A DNA stretch of 64,000 nt from Mesocentrotus franciscanus (taxonomy: Eukaryota > Echinodermata > Echinoidea > Camarodonta > Strongylocentrotidae), in contig CP137683.1 of assembly GCA_037976565.1 (NCBI GenBank), forward strand, positions 1,274,637 through 1,338,636. Reading direction: 5' to 3'. This document shows, in pieces, positions 45,955 through 57,395 of this stretch (position 1 is its first letter; the number at the start of each line of letters is the position of its first letter). The translations under genes and the position numbers were made by a program. Under the pieces are notes generated by a model. The model saw only the letters and a program-made list of their open reading frames with translations. It made no database searches and was not told where the DNA came from.

Positions 45955-46934
45955 GTTGCTATGCTTGCCCTAAGCCAAAACAGCACAAAATTAACTCCTC
46001 ATATATTTGCTAGCAGTAACGTCGTGGAAAAATAGCCTTTATTCGTCGCCATACCAGCCGATTGTACATTACAGGTTCGATAATCTCGTTTACATGCGTG
46101 AAATTGAGCGTGGGTTATTGCAAACAGCACTCAGCATGCTACCTTAACTATCTCAAACATCCCAAATTCGTCGCCTTTACGTCCTTCACGTCTCCTCGAG
46201 CTTCACACACAACTACCTGTTTGCACACACTCGGTCGGAGCACTACACACACAGATGTGGCAACCGTTTCATTACCAATGCACTGTGCTTTATCTACGTA
46301 AGATTGTGAAATGGTGAAATTCAGTGCTTTCACGCTCACCCATTTCCCCTTAGTGCGTTGTAGCGTCCACGCTTTTTTGACGTCACAAGAAGTCGCATCG
46401 GAAAGAATAAAACAACCTACTCAATCCTTATTACACCCAACTTGCTAAAGTTGATATGACGCAAGTGTGCCTCTTCAACAAATATTTTTACTTCTACCAC
46501 CTCCGTCTCTCTCTCTCTCTCTTACTCTCTCCTACTTTCTCCTTTCTCTTCCCCCTCCCCCATTCCCTTTCTCCATCTCTATATTCTCCATGTCTATTAC
46601 CAGCAGCATCCTCCCGATATTACCATCTGTTTTATTTTGCCATAATAATTATTTGCACCTTTCCATGTTTCCATTACCTTTTTCCTCCTGAGGAACTGAA
46701 TTAAAAAAAAAAAAATCTTCATTTCTAAACGGGATTTATCCAAAAACATATGGATACCTCTTTTGTGTTGGTTAGTTGGATAATTTGTTTGCTAATTTTT
46801 TTTTTTTTTTTTTTTTTTTGTTGGGGGTTATTTTGTTGTGTTTTGTTTTTGTGTGCTGCTTGTTTGTTCTATTTAATAACAATTGACGTGTGCAGATTTC
46901 AAAGCGGATTGCGTTTTTCATAGCCATTATTAAT

Positions 46935-47210
46935 GTCATCGCGGAGGTGTCGTAGTCGAGTGGATATGTCGCCGGACTGTGGAACACATGGTTCGCAGTT
47001 GGAGTACCGCCGGGGAGCTAATGTCATTCGGCAAGACTATAACCTACATTTGCCACACTCGACCCAGGTGAGGTAAATGGGTACCTGGCAAGAATTAATT
47101 CCTTGAAATGCTAGAGCTCCATAATGGCAGTTATGCTACAGCCGTGGTAATAATTGTGAAAAGCCATGAGTGACAAGTCTGACAGACATGAGTGCTATAC
47201 AAGAACCCAC

Positions 47211-47268
<58 letters not shown>
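46935..47268 (+). mobile_element. tRNA-derived SINE with (ATT)n tail
   Basis: The head contains a polymerase III box A match (TAGTCGAGTGG) and a box B-like GGTTCGCAGTT about 35 bases later. A non-tRNA body with 'gtaaatgggtacctggcaag' follows, and the element ends in a 60-bp (TTA)n tract. Confidence 0.75.
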
Positions 47269-48964
47269 TCAAAGCATTAGAATCGAGCCGTCATTCATTT
47301 TCAATTGTCATAACCTCCCCTCTTCCCTCCCCTTCTATCTCTCTCTCTCTCTCTCTCCCTCTGTCACTCTCTCTCTCTCTCCTTTGATTCCATCTGATTT
47401 CATTTGTAAAGGATGAAATATTCACATCAAATAAAAATGTATAACATGGAAAGTCAATATAAAATGACATAGAATGACACAACCATTTCAAGAAATTTGA
47501 AGAGAGGAAACATTCATTAAGGCCTAGTTACCTTTTTTCTAGAATTATAAAAAAAATAAAAAGTAAAAAGAAAACTTCAGAATTATTTATTTATTGTTGT
47601 TAAAATGAAATATATAAGTCATTGTTTTATCGACATTATTTTTTGACAATGAAAATGTTGTATTGCAAATTTCCTATGAGCAGTGCATCAAGTGAGCTTA
47701 CAATGATTATATCAAACAAATTGAACAAGAAAATTCAATTATAAAACACAAAAGAACAGGAAATAGGCTAGGTAATCCTTTTACTGCCCATGCTGTAAAA
47801 AAATGCCCCTTTGGGCGCCGAAGCGTGAGATGAAATATTAAGGGGGCGCTGACTTTTGACGGGGGCTGGGAAATTGGCGTTTCTCTTCTGATGCAATACA
47901 AATTTACAATACTATTGATCTTGAAAATTATGTGAGAGGGCGTCGTATCTTTTTCTTCTTCTCACTTTGAGTTGTTGTTTCGCCATTTGATTTGGGACAC
48001 GTTTCTCCTTGCCTTTTTGAGCTCCGGAACCCCGCCACATTGCCTGCTATCAGATATGTCATCTGCTGACACTGTCAACATTACAATCAGGATCGTTGAG
48101 ATAATTGCATAATTGAATCTGGGGCTTGAGATGAATAGACAGCAATCAACGCATTTCTATTGGTACCATAAATGACGAGAGGTAAACATGGTAACGAGAT
48201 AGAGAGGGGAGTGAGAGGGTGGAGGGAGAGACGATAGAGGGTGAGGGAGGAGGAGAATGTGCGAGAGAAAGGAGGGAGAGAAAAGAAAGATATTTTTTCG
48301 AAGAACGAGAAAATTATTTTGTAGATCGGTCTAAATACTTGAAAATTTGAATTTCGGTAAAGGCATCCACAATGTTAAGTAATGGAATAAGTTGTGTTTG
48401 TGGGATTGTATGTTGGTTGTTTGTTTGTTTGATTTGCAACACTTTTGCATGACATGGATCGGTGTTACTTTCCCACTGACTGATATCACTGTCTTGGTCA
48501 CTGGATGGAGAGTCATTTGATAATACCTGATATTATAGATTCAAAATATAATGTCTAACTCATAGAATTACGGTTGTCAATCTGTAATTAATGAACTAGA
48601 AAGAGTATTAAATTTAATTAATGTGGGAATTTTGTATACGTTCCTCAATGATTCTTGACTGTAACACCAAACAAGTATGACCATGATGACCAATCTATCA
48701 ATTCCAAAGTGGCCAAAAACGTCAACAACACGTTCTTCATCTCCTGAAATCAATATTGATGACCCTTCATTAACCAAACCATTTCAACCCGCGCATGACT
48801 GACTTAATGGGGTAGAACAGGTAAAATAGTTGCCAGGCAACGTCGTCTTTTTAAGCGTATATATCATTAATAGATATCACGGTTCAAAGGTCACGAGGGT
48901 CTCCCATCGGAAAATTCATTGTATCCGCGATATACCACAGGTATATTTTGCTCGCTATCTCTCA

Positions 48965-48995
<31 letters not shown>

Positions 48996-49085
48996 TCTCT
49001 CTTCCTCTCTCTCTCTTTATTGTTTGTCTGTTTGTTTGTTTGTTTGTTTTTAAATCAGATTCATCCTGCATGCAATTGTTTTCCA

Positions 49086-49276
49086 GAGAGGGAGAGGGTA
49101 GACAAGAGAGGAGAGGAGAAGAAGGGGAAGTAGAAGAAGAAGGAGGAGGAGAAGCCGGAGAAGCAGACGAAGCAGATGAAGAATACGAAGAAGAAGAAAT
49201 AGAAGAAGCAGAAGATTTTTCTACCAAAAATGACAATACTATTGTGGCCGGTAGTTCGATGCCATCGTTTACCTGA
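49086..49276 (+). CDS. Possible acidic terminal exon, low confidence
   Basis: Behind an acceptor-like TTGTTTTCCAG, the frame reads Glu/Gly/Arg-rich sequence, then EADEADEEYEEEEIEEAEDF and STKNDNTIVAGSSMPSFT before TGA. The second half is less repetitive than a microsatellite translation. No family recognised; it may be a chance frame in a purine-rich tract. Confidence 0.2.
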
Positions 49277-49921
49277 CTTTTGTATTAAAATTTGCCAATT
49301 TAGATTATATCATACAGAAACAATGATTAATGCCCTTTTCGACAAACAGTCGGAAAACAATTTTTACTGAACTGATAGCGCCATACAAGGAAACAAAAAT
49401 TGTGAATTTAACCCCACAAGGCCACAACTATATGTAATTTATAACTGCGAGACACATAAGTAACACAAAAAGGCTCACTTACGTTTTAGCATTTGTATTT
49501 TTTTCTGTTTTATTTACTTTTATTCAAAAAATACTTTGAATACACATACAACCAAGACCTTCCACATTTAAACAACAAAAGCATATTTTCATCTGAATCA
49601 AAGGCTGTTTAATACATTCACGTACATCAGACAACCTTTCGCCACATAAAGTAACTTCAGCTGCGAAGTCGGTATTCATATTTTTCACGTTTGGAATTCC
49701 ATGGAAATCATATGGTGATCATTCGTGACGGCTTTATCAAATGTAATCATTCTCAATGTATTTTGACTTTTGCAATAAAACACATCTCCGTCTATTATAT
49801 TTGGTTCATAATATATCAATGCTTTTCAAATGTATCATGTATTATGCATTATGATTTTTGCTATTTGATTGGGTTTCCTATTTCAAGAATAATTAAAAAG
49901 TTCAACTTTTATTGACGGCGC

Positions 49922-50024
49922 ACGATACCGATGACCCACAAGACCGAGAGCCCACGAAACGGACAAGCATACTATCGATCCCTTGGGCCTACCATTTTTC
50001 GGTCTCGTGGGCCATCGGTCTCGT
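49922..50024. repeat. Imperfect inverted repeat
   Basis: A 27-bp arm (49922-49948, CGATACCGATGACCCACA) is mirrored at 49998-50024 (GTGGGCCATCGGTCTCGT) around about 50 bp. Possibly a small MITE. Confidence 0.65.
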
Positions 50025-50665
50025 ACCTAGACTAGATAACACTACATATAAAACTCACTTAAAATATAAGATTTGTCTCACAGTGATGATAACTTTATAT
50101 TCCTGAAAACATGGTTTCATACTTAAGCATCATGTCTCAGCCAATGTATTTAATAAATTGTGAATTAGTTGATTACATTTATTTTCATCATATATATTTC
50201 ACTTTTTGTCAAAATGGACATAAATAAATGATAACATTATATACGAGCATGAATGACACATGCAAGGTTTTATTAATTTCTTTTGATTTCCTTAAAACAG
50301 TACTAAGGTTTAAATTTAGCCAATCCCTAAAAGCACCGTCTTGAATTGTACAACACGAGGGGATTTATGTATCAGTCTAACTTTAGAAGTGTTCTGCACA
50401 GTCACGACCACTCTTTACTACAAATTGATCAAACAATATTCAAGTTAGATACAACATTACCCCCTTATTGTGTATTTTCAAATAGAATGTTGACGGTCAA
50501 ATTGATTGGTTCCATAAGAGCGTGAACGTCGTTCTGGTTCTGAACAGACTGGGTCTTTGATTCCGTAGATGGCTCCAATCAATGTTGTAAAGAAAATAAA
50601 GCCCTGTGCTACCCCGCCCTATTCCCAGAAAATGTATTTCAAATTGTAAAATGTCTTCATCATGT

Positions 50666-50827
50666 TCATCGTAAGTTTTTCTTAAAATCCCATTCTTTCA
50701 TATTAAGCTGCCATGATCGTTGACTAGTTCGTCTATCGCATTCCTGTACAGTGAGCGTGAAAGAGTCGTCGTCATCATCGACCACCAGATCCAAGCAATC
50801 TCGAGCCTTGTTCTTGATTTCACCCGT
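50666..50827 (-). CDS. GALNT-like C-terminal lectin exon, tentative
   Basis: 54 codons including the stop after a pyrimidine-rich acceptor (CACCTAACCAG). TGEIKNKARDCLDL, LTVQECD and RSWQL resemble the last repeat of a ricin B-type lectin domain. Its phase does not join directly to the 53270 exon, so exons between them are missing. Confidence 0.55.
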   Translation of the reverse strand, partial: TGEIKNKARDCLDLVVDDDDDSFTLTVQECDRRTSQRSWQLNMKEWDFKKNLR

Positions 50828-53269
50828 CTGGTTAGGTGTGGCAAGGAGAAAGGTAGATTCAGTGAAGCAAAATTGATTACTGGTTGATTTCTTCTCGGAG
50901 TAAATAAATATCATGATGACATTGTGAAACAAAATTGTTTAAGAAGAAATTTGAAGATAGATTTTTGTTATTTTCAAGGGAGTTGACATTAAAATAGTAT
51001 TCTTCAGAAAGCAGACAATGTTTGTCAAACTATTCACATCGTACTGTATCTGCGCGCCTCTTGATTTGTTTTTAGGGGGCATAAAACAGGATCACAAAGA
51101 TTTGATCAAGATTTCAACTCAGTGGATATCAGTCAGAGGCAATTCCAATACAAATTGTATACCTGCAGAAATCGTCGATTCCTTACTCAGATGCAAGAAA
51201 AAGTAGTCATATCATAATGTTCTTACAGTAACTTTTCTTCATTTTGTAATGGGATTTTTCAACACAAGCATTGCTTTCAAGTATTTCTCCTTCTATTTTT
51301 GCTTAATTCTTTACTATACTGATCTCTATGTTTATCATCTTGTACCGAATATTGTACGTCCAAGTTACTAACTGGCCTAACTTCACTCATTTGAATGGAT
51401 GATAAATAATTAAAATTGATGAGAGTATGGCTGCTGTCGACCGTCTAGCGTGTGTGATACCATGGACCTCCCATGGTGATACGTACGGTGTTGTGTGAAT
51501 GCGGAAGTAATTACCCCAATCTGACCCCAATCGCCTACGTCATCATCGAAACCGCCCAATGTGTATGATTTCGGTTTTGTTCATGAGGGGGATGCCAAGA
51601 TTCAAAGTTAAATGTCTGATTGTGGTCACATGTGTGTTTTTAGGGAAAAGATATGACACTTTTCACTTTCTTTAGGTTATAAGCTTTCCATTAATATAAT
51701 ATTGTATTTGAATCCGTTTCTACTTTAAGCCGTGAATAGCAATTTTACTTTTTATATTAATCAACATGACTTCGATCACACGGTGATTCTTTTTCATTAC
51801 AATTCAATTATCAAATTAGTATATAGTTTTGTTTAAAATTGATTACTATTATTTCTTTATTGCAACCAAAAGGTTGTATATCAAATACAAATATGGGGAA
51901 TGATAATAACGGATTTTTAAAAAAGCACAGGTCACAAACATAAAATAAATTCAGAATCGAGTTATAAGTGATGGTGTATCGTCTGTTTAGAGACAGAAAG
52001 GCGTTAACTCATATTCATTACATAGACCCAACATCCTCTCAGCTCTCAACAGACGATATGTCATATAAATATCATATTTAAATCAAATTAAGAAATTAAC
52101 AAACTGAGCCTAGACAATGTATCGCCAAGATTTGTCAAAAGGTGGTCAATTTGGTGGTTTGAATTGGTTATAATTGCGTGTATATTCGTGTACAAAATCT
52201 CTTAATATGCAAAGCACAACTTATGAATTTAAGCCAAATACAATATAAATAATTAATGTAGACATATCATTCTCGATGTAAACAACTGCATTAAACACAT
52301 AGCAATATATAATTATCATTCTGTATGACAGCAATTTTTCTAGTATGTTATTTATACAGGTGTTCTCATAACAATATCATTTTAGATATAGCTATGAAAA
52401 CCCTGCCGAGTACTGATTAATGATATAAGATATTCATGGTAAGACAAAGTAACATTTGGATGGCTCTCGCAGCAAGAGGTTTCAAGGGCCTAGAATGAAA
52501 GGTACTTGAAGATATAAAGATTCCTCTGTGAGAGGTTATTTTGATACCACCCCCCTGATTCGTTGTGTGGTTGGTCAGGGCGGATTTTTTGGGGGATGCA
52601 CAACATGGTCGTGCCACCGTTATAAAACTGTTTTTTAGCATACCTTAAGCGAAAATTATCCCCCCCCCCTTTTTTTTCTTTTTTTTCCTTTTTTTTTTCT
52701 CCCCCTTCGACAAGGTTCTTTATTTTCAAAACAAAATCCATCATTCTTTGTGTTACTTTCAAATATTAGACTCTAAAGCTACTTGAAGATATAAAGATTC
52801 CTCTGTTTTTTGTGTGTTTTTAAAAGATATTTTTCATTATTTTCGCTCAAATGAAATATATATTGTACAAATCATTCTGAACAAAACTGAATACATTGTA
52901 CATTGATATTTTGGATTAAACATACATTGCAATAATAAAAAGAAAACATAAGTACATTTTATAAACTGTTTAGAAAATATTTTCATACATAATTATGATC
53001 AAGAATATTAAAGTATACTTGAGAGAAATTTGTTATATATTCTCCCATCCCCTCCCCCGTTAAACATAATCCCAACACCCTCATCCACACACCCAAGCTC
53101 ACACACACATACAAACACGCACACACACGCACACGCACACACACACTGACATACTACAAAAAAGAGTAACGTGTGAGAGGTTTTTCGATATCCCCCTGAC
53201 TCATTCCTGTGGTAGGATATATGTGGGCATGGAGCGTGGGTGTGGGAGGGTGAAACTGACTTCCTTTAC
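50828..53269. other. Interval expected to hold missing GALNT exons; none seen
   Basis: AT-rich sequence with a polyC/polyT patch (52661-52700) and CA repeats (53100-53145). I looked on the minus strand for the family's AGGLF and WGGEN motifs and saw neither. Confidence 0.55.
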
Positions 53270-53383
53270 CTCATGCGATAGGAACACCACCATTCCCCAC
53301 TATGTGAAATCATTTCATTGTCAGCCTCGTAACCCAAATTTTGAGCGTTGATGACGTCAATAACGGGCGTTACAACGTTGCTC
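53270..53383 (-). CDS. GALNT-like exon (PVIDVI)
   Basis: 114 bp, acceptor ATTTTAG, donor GTAAAG. It encodes SNVVTPVIDVINAQNLGYEA and ends HSGEWWCSYRM, where the family normally has a Gly-Gly-Phe-x-Trp pattern, so this end is divergent. Confidence 0.75.
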
Positions 53384-53828
53384 CTAAAATATGGACAAGG
53401 ATAGAGAATGTTTATAAAATATTTTTGGTCAACTGCTATAACACTATAGTTTGTAACACAAAAATATACAGTTAAATAATTGCCCGTAATATTTCTTCCT
53501 GAATAGGCCTACCACTATGCAATCTCATCGCGATACTTCATGATGATTCCATTTTCACTTTTTATTTTGACTTAAACAATAACCAACTTTTTCATGTCGG
53601 ACTCACCATGTGATTTATTGTGAGTTTGAATACAAACAAATTGTGTGGCGTGTTTATAATAATTTGGCCTTTCATTTAAAGATTTGTGACCTATGTGCGC
53701 GTATGTGTGTGCGTTCGTGTATGTGCGTGGGTGTGTGTGGATGTGAATGTCGGCTTCTAATGAATTGTTGGGTTTTGTATTTTCTTATTGTTTCCATACA
53801 TTTTTCAAACACCATCATTAATAATTAC

Positions 53829-54036
53829 CTGTCTTCTGCTATCCTGGCAAGAAAAGGTTCCAGCCAGCCAATAGTAGCCTCGCAATGCGAATTAAGGAAC
53901 GTCAACACTTGACCTTTAGCTACGAGGGCACCGCGCATGCGTGCTCTTATCAACCCAGATCTGACTCCCATACGTTCTACGTGGACAAGGACGGGTAACC
54001 TGAGTACATACGAGTCAAGCTGATGACCAAGATGAG
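53829..54036 (-). CDS. GALNT-like exon with altered DxH motif
   Basis: 208 bp, acceptor TTTACAG, donor GTAATT. It encodes [61 protein letters not shown] replaces the conserved DxH. Confidence 0.9.
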
Positions 54037-54571
54037 CTGTAAATAAATCAGTTCATTCATAATAAATGCTGAAAAGTTGGTATTCCGACACATTAAAAAG
54101 TCAAAAGTAAATATACGCAGACGCAAATATCAGTGTATTAAAGTTATATATATAATAAACTGCTGAACAATCTACATGACGTGTTTTGGATGAATATAAC
54201 AAATATAGTCAACTGATAGTATGGAATCTCTGTAGAAAGAAAAATACAAGATTCCGTTGTTTTTATCCTTGTACTAGTAATTGATTCATTTATTCCATTT
54301 CTTTATCACAATAGAGCATAGAGACTAGGCAAATACCTACGTAAAAAACTAAAATTCATTTTTGAGCAGCCGTTTGCGGATCCTTAATGTTTCATTTTCT
54401 CCTTTTGACATAAAAACAAATTTCACCATTTCTCATATTTTTGGCATTGGCCAAAATAATCATATGGCTTTAATATGAACAATAACGCTCTAAAATTCAA
54501 CACACAGTATAAATCTCATTTTGTATCTTTAATTATCTCTAGGGGATGTTTAAAAGTACACTGCACCTTAC

Positions 54572-54738
54572 CATGAATACTTGCGTCGTCAACCAGGATA
54601 ATCTCCGTTAGATATTGACGTGGAGTTCGGTTGATGACACTATGGACTGTCCGTAAGAGGGCGCTCCATGCTTCGTTATGGAACACAATGATGACACTTG
54701 TATTTGGAAGTGATGTAAAGTACTGTTTATATAGGCAC
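54572..54738 (-). CDS. GALNT-like exon (GT-A N-terminal strand)
   Basis: 167 bp, acceptor TTCGCAG, donor GTAAGG. It encodes [20 protein letters not shown] through [11 protein letters not shown], the nucleotide-sugar binding start of the catalytic domain. Confidence 0.9.
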
Positions 54739-56090
54739 CTGCGAATTAAAAAACCACAAAAAATTGACATACAATGTTGTTTGTATAGGCAAGTGTTAGT
54801 ATATCAAATCACAACGAATCGTCACATAGATTAGTGTTTACATGTGCACCTGGTAGTCAATGAAATTGATCACACTAAAATGGTACATTTTCTTTTTGCC
54901 CCCTTTGTTCTTTACCTCAGTCTAATGATTTATTGACTCATAGATAAAGGCTGAACCGTGGTGAGAAGCGTTGTTTTAATGCCTTTGACAGCGAAATAGT
55001 ATTATGCAGTTTAGTACACATGAACCAGATGCCTAATGAAGTTTTAACTCGACCGCATTTTGAAGCTCTACTTTCCAAGCATTTAGATCACCAGTGAGGC
55101 CAATTGCTTTGTTTGACCTTAATTTATTACAATCCCCTATCGACATGATTGGGTTATTTCCTGTTATGTGAAATATGAGGTTCGCAATAGTACTATGGTA
55201 TCTTCAAACAGATGATCATTACATAATACTCATTTATTTACACTTCCTATTTTAAAATCTATACATGTAAGCCTGTAGTTGGCACAAGAGTCATGAACAT
55301 GACACAAAAGGAAGGAATAAAAGCTGGCATGATGCACTTTCAAAGTTATTTATGATTAGCAAGGGCACTAGCTTCAAGACTGCTATCAGACTATGCTAAC
55401 GCTAAACATGCACTCACAGGACTTGACGCGAATGTTATCCTCATTATTTGGCAAATACTTAACCTAAAAATTCGGTTTAAAATCAAAAACATTTATTTTT
55501 TACTCGTCATGTTGTCTTGCGGTTGGATATATTTGTTGAATAATATACTGAGGTATAATGATGTTGCGTAGATCATGGTAGAAAGTGCATGGTAATAGGC
55601 TTTTATATCTTAAAGTGATGCGTGCCTCCCCATGAAAAAACAGCACTTGGTTACGCAGCTCCAAAAAGGGCGCTTTGCCTACCATCCTGTCTATACCAAA
55701 TCGTTGTGACTCCCAGATGCTCCTTAATATGTTTTGTTCGTTTGTTTTCAGTCAATATCAATTCCAACATTTTATGCAAGTTTTATGCAACGGGGCACAG
55801 GCTTGGATAAAGTCTCTCCAATTTAGTAAATGACTGGGCTTTTTAAATTGCCTCATCTTCCAACCTCCATCTCGACTGTACCAAAAGCGGCGTACACCAT
55901 GAATCCCATCTTTAGCTCACATTAAGTCTCATATTTACGACCAAGGATCAATTACCTAGTTAAAATGAAGCAGTCGATAACAAGTCGGAAAAGAGTGGTT
56001 GGAAAAACAGCACATATGTTTTTTTAAATACCATTTTCAACTCTGAATATATTTTCATCTATCTTTTGTTCCAACTCTTTAGCCTAGAAT
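54739..56090. other. No gene recognised
   Basis: Non-repetitive AT-rich sequence, probably GALNT intron or upstream sequence. No convincing exon on either strand. Confidence 0.5.
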
Positions 56091-56099
56091 TGTGCGTTT

Positions 56100-56683
56100 T
56101 TAAGGGGTTATTTTCATTTCGTCCATTAAGAAATAAAGGAAATAGTCTAGTTTTCTAGAAAATACCATAAAAGTAAAGAGAGAATACCCCCTCAAAAATA
56201 TAAACAGTGTATTTATATATTTTCCGCATGTGACAATAGTTAAACGACCAGGGCATAGTCGTCGCTCGTCAGAGCATAATGATGCCTTTAATGTCTTTAA
56301 TTTATAAATAATATCGATATTTCGGGAAATAATTTTACAAATATTGTCCATGTGATTTTTCCATGAAAGCTTTTTGTCAACCGTTATACCTAAAAATGTA
56401 TTAAATGAAACGCACTCCAATGGGGTATTATCCAAAACTATATTAGCTGGCAATTAATTTATAGATTTACTAAACAACATATACTTCGTTTTCTGGAGAT
56501 TTAATGATAATTTGTTAGCTCTAATCCACAATGAAATATTACACATTTCAATATTAATTATTTCAACTAATCTATGAGAGTCTTTGTTAGAAAAAAATAA
56601 ATTTGTGTCATCAGCAAAAAGTACGAAAGACAGAATATCAGAAGATGGACAAAGTCTTTTATATATAAAATAAATAATACTGT
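56100..56683 (-). mobile_element. LINE reverse transcriptase fragment, minus strand
   Basis: The minus strand encodes LFILYIKDF, an intact motif C region (LFADDTNLFFSNKDSHR) and the thumb (FLGITVDKKLSWKNHMDNIC). Frames are shifted between segments. It breaks off at about 56683, where a LINE of opposite orientation starts. Confidence 0.85.
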
Positions 56684-57395
56684 CAACAAAGCCATTAACG
56701 TCCTTGCCTTTCTAAGACGCAATCTACGCATAAAATCTGCTGACTTCAAAGCCACTGCCTACAAAACGTTGGTCCAACCGATCGTAGAGTATGCTTCCTC
56801 TGTTTGGGACCCAGCTTTCAAGAACCTCACTCACAAAGTTGAAAAGGTGTAGAGAAGAGCTGCGAGATTCACTCTGAATCGTTACCATAATACCTCAAGT
56901 GTCAACAGTATGTTGGAAGAACTTGATTGGACCACTCTACAACAGCGCAGAGAAAATGACAGACTAACCATGATGTATACAAAATATTTAAAAAACATAA
57001 TCTCGCTCATCTTCCGGCACAGGACTATATCACACAAGTCACCCAGTCGACGAGAGCTACCCAACTACATTTCTATCAGATGCCATACTCGAGAACTGAA
57101 TCGCATCGGCATTCATTCTTTCCGAGAACAGTGGAATTCCCTGCCCTCAGAAATTGTTGCAGCGCCATCTGTCGGAGCCTTCCGTAATCGACTGCAGACG
57201 GTTGATGACAGTGGCTAGTCTTCCTCCATTCTATACATGAGCTTGTAAATATTTGTGAATAAACTGTATTATAATGTAAAAGCACTCGAATGGACGTAAA
57301 TTGCGATTAACACACACTCACGCACATAGTTTGCAATAATCTTCAGTCAATTGAAGGAGGCAGACTTAATCTGAAGAAGAAGAAGAAGAAGAAAG
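56684..57395 (+). mobile_element. LINE 3' fragment, plus strand
   Basis: It encodes NKAINVLAFLRRNLRIKSAD, LVQPIVEYASSVWDP, one stop, then RRAARFTLNRYHNTSSVNSM and IHSFREQWNSLPSEIV, the C-terminal part of a non-LTR ORF2. The 3' end carries a (GAA)n tail (57373-57391). Confidence 0.85.

Larger units (their letters stand above)
45955..50665. other. Intergenic region between urea transporter and GALNT-like locus
   Basis: No confident gene. It contains CT microsatellites (46503-46550, 47338-47383, 48961-49015), a polyT run (46798-46819), a tRNA-derived SINE with an ATT tail (46935-47268), a possible acidic exon (49086-49276) and an inverted repeat (49922-50024). The urea transporter 5' UTR and promoter must lie in its left part, but no clear signal was identified. 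Confidence 0.6.
50666..54738 (-). pseudogene. Polypeptide N-acetylgalactosaminyltransferase-like gene, partial and probably degenerate
   Basis: Exons on the minus strand: 54572-54738, 53829-54036, 53270-53383 (phases agree), and a probable last exon 50666-50827. The family starts mucin-type O-glycosylation in the Golgi by transferring GalNAc to Ser/Thr. Visible: [56 protein letters not shown]. The Mn-binding DxH motif reads NSH, so the catalytic Asp is Asn. The segment that should follow (the Gal/GalNAc-T motif with WGGEN) is not found between 53270 and 50827. The last exon encodes CLDLVV...QECD...SWQL, like the end of a ricin-type lectin domain. The N-terminal exons lie beyond what I could identify. 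Either a decayed locus, a catalytically altered paralogue, or an assembly deletion. Confidence 0.75.

Noticed and set aside
46935..47010. Functional tRNA gene
   Set aside because: Box A is good, but box B is degenerate, no cloverleaf closes, and a SINE body and ATT tail follow.
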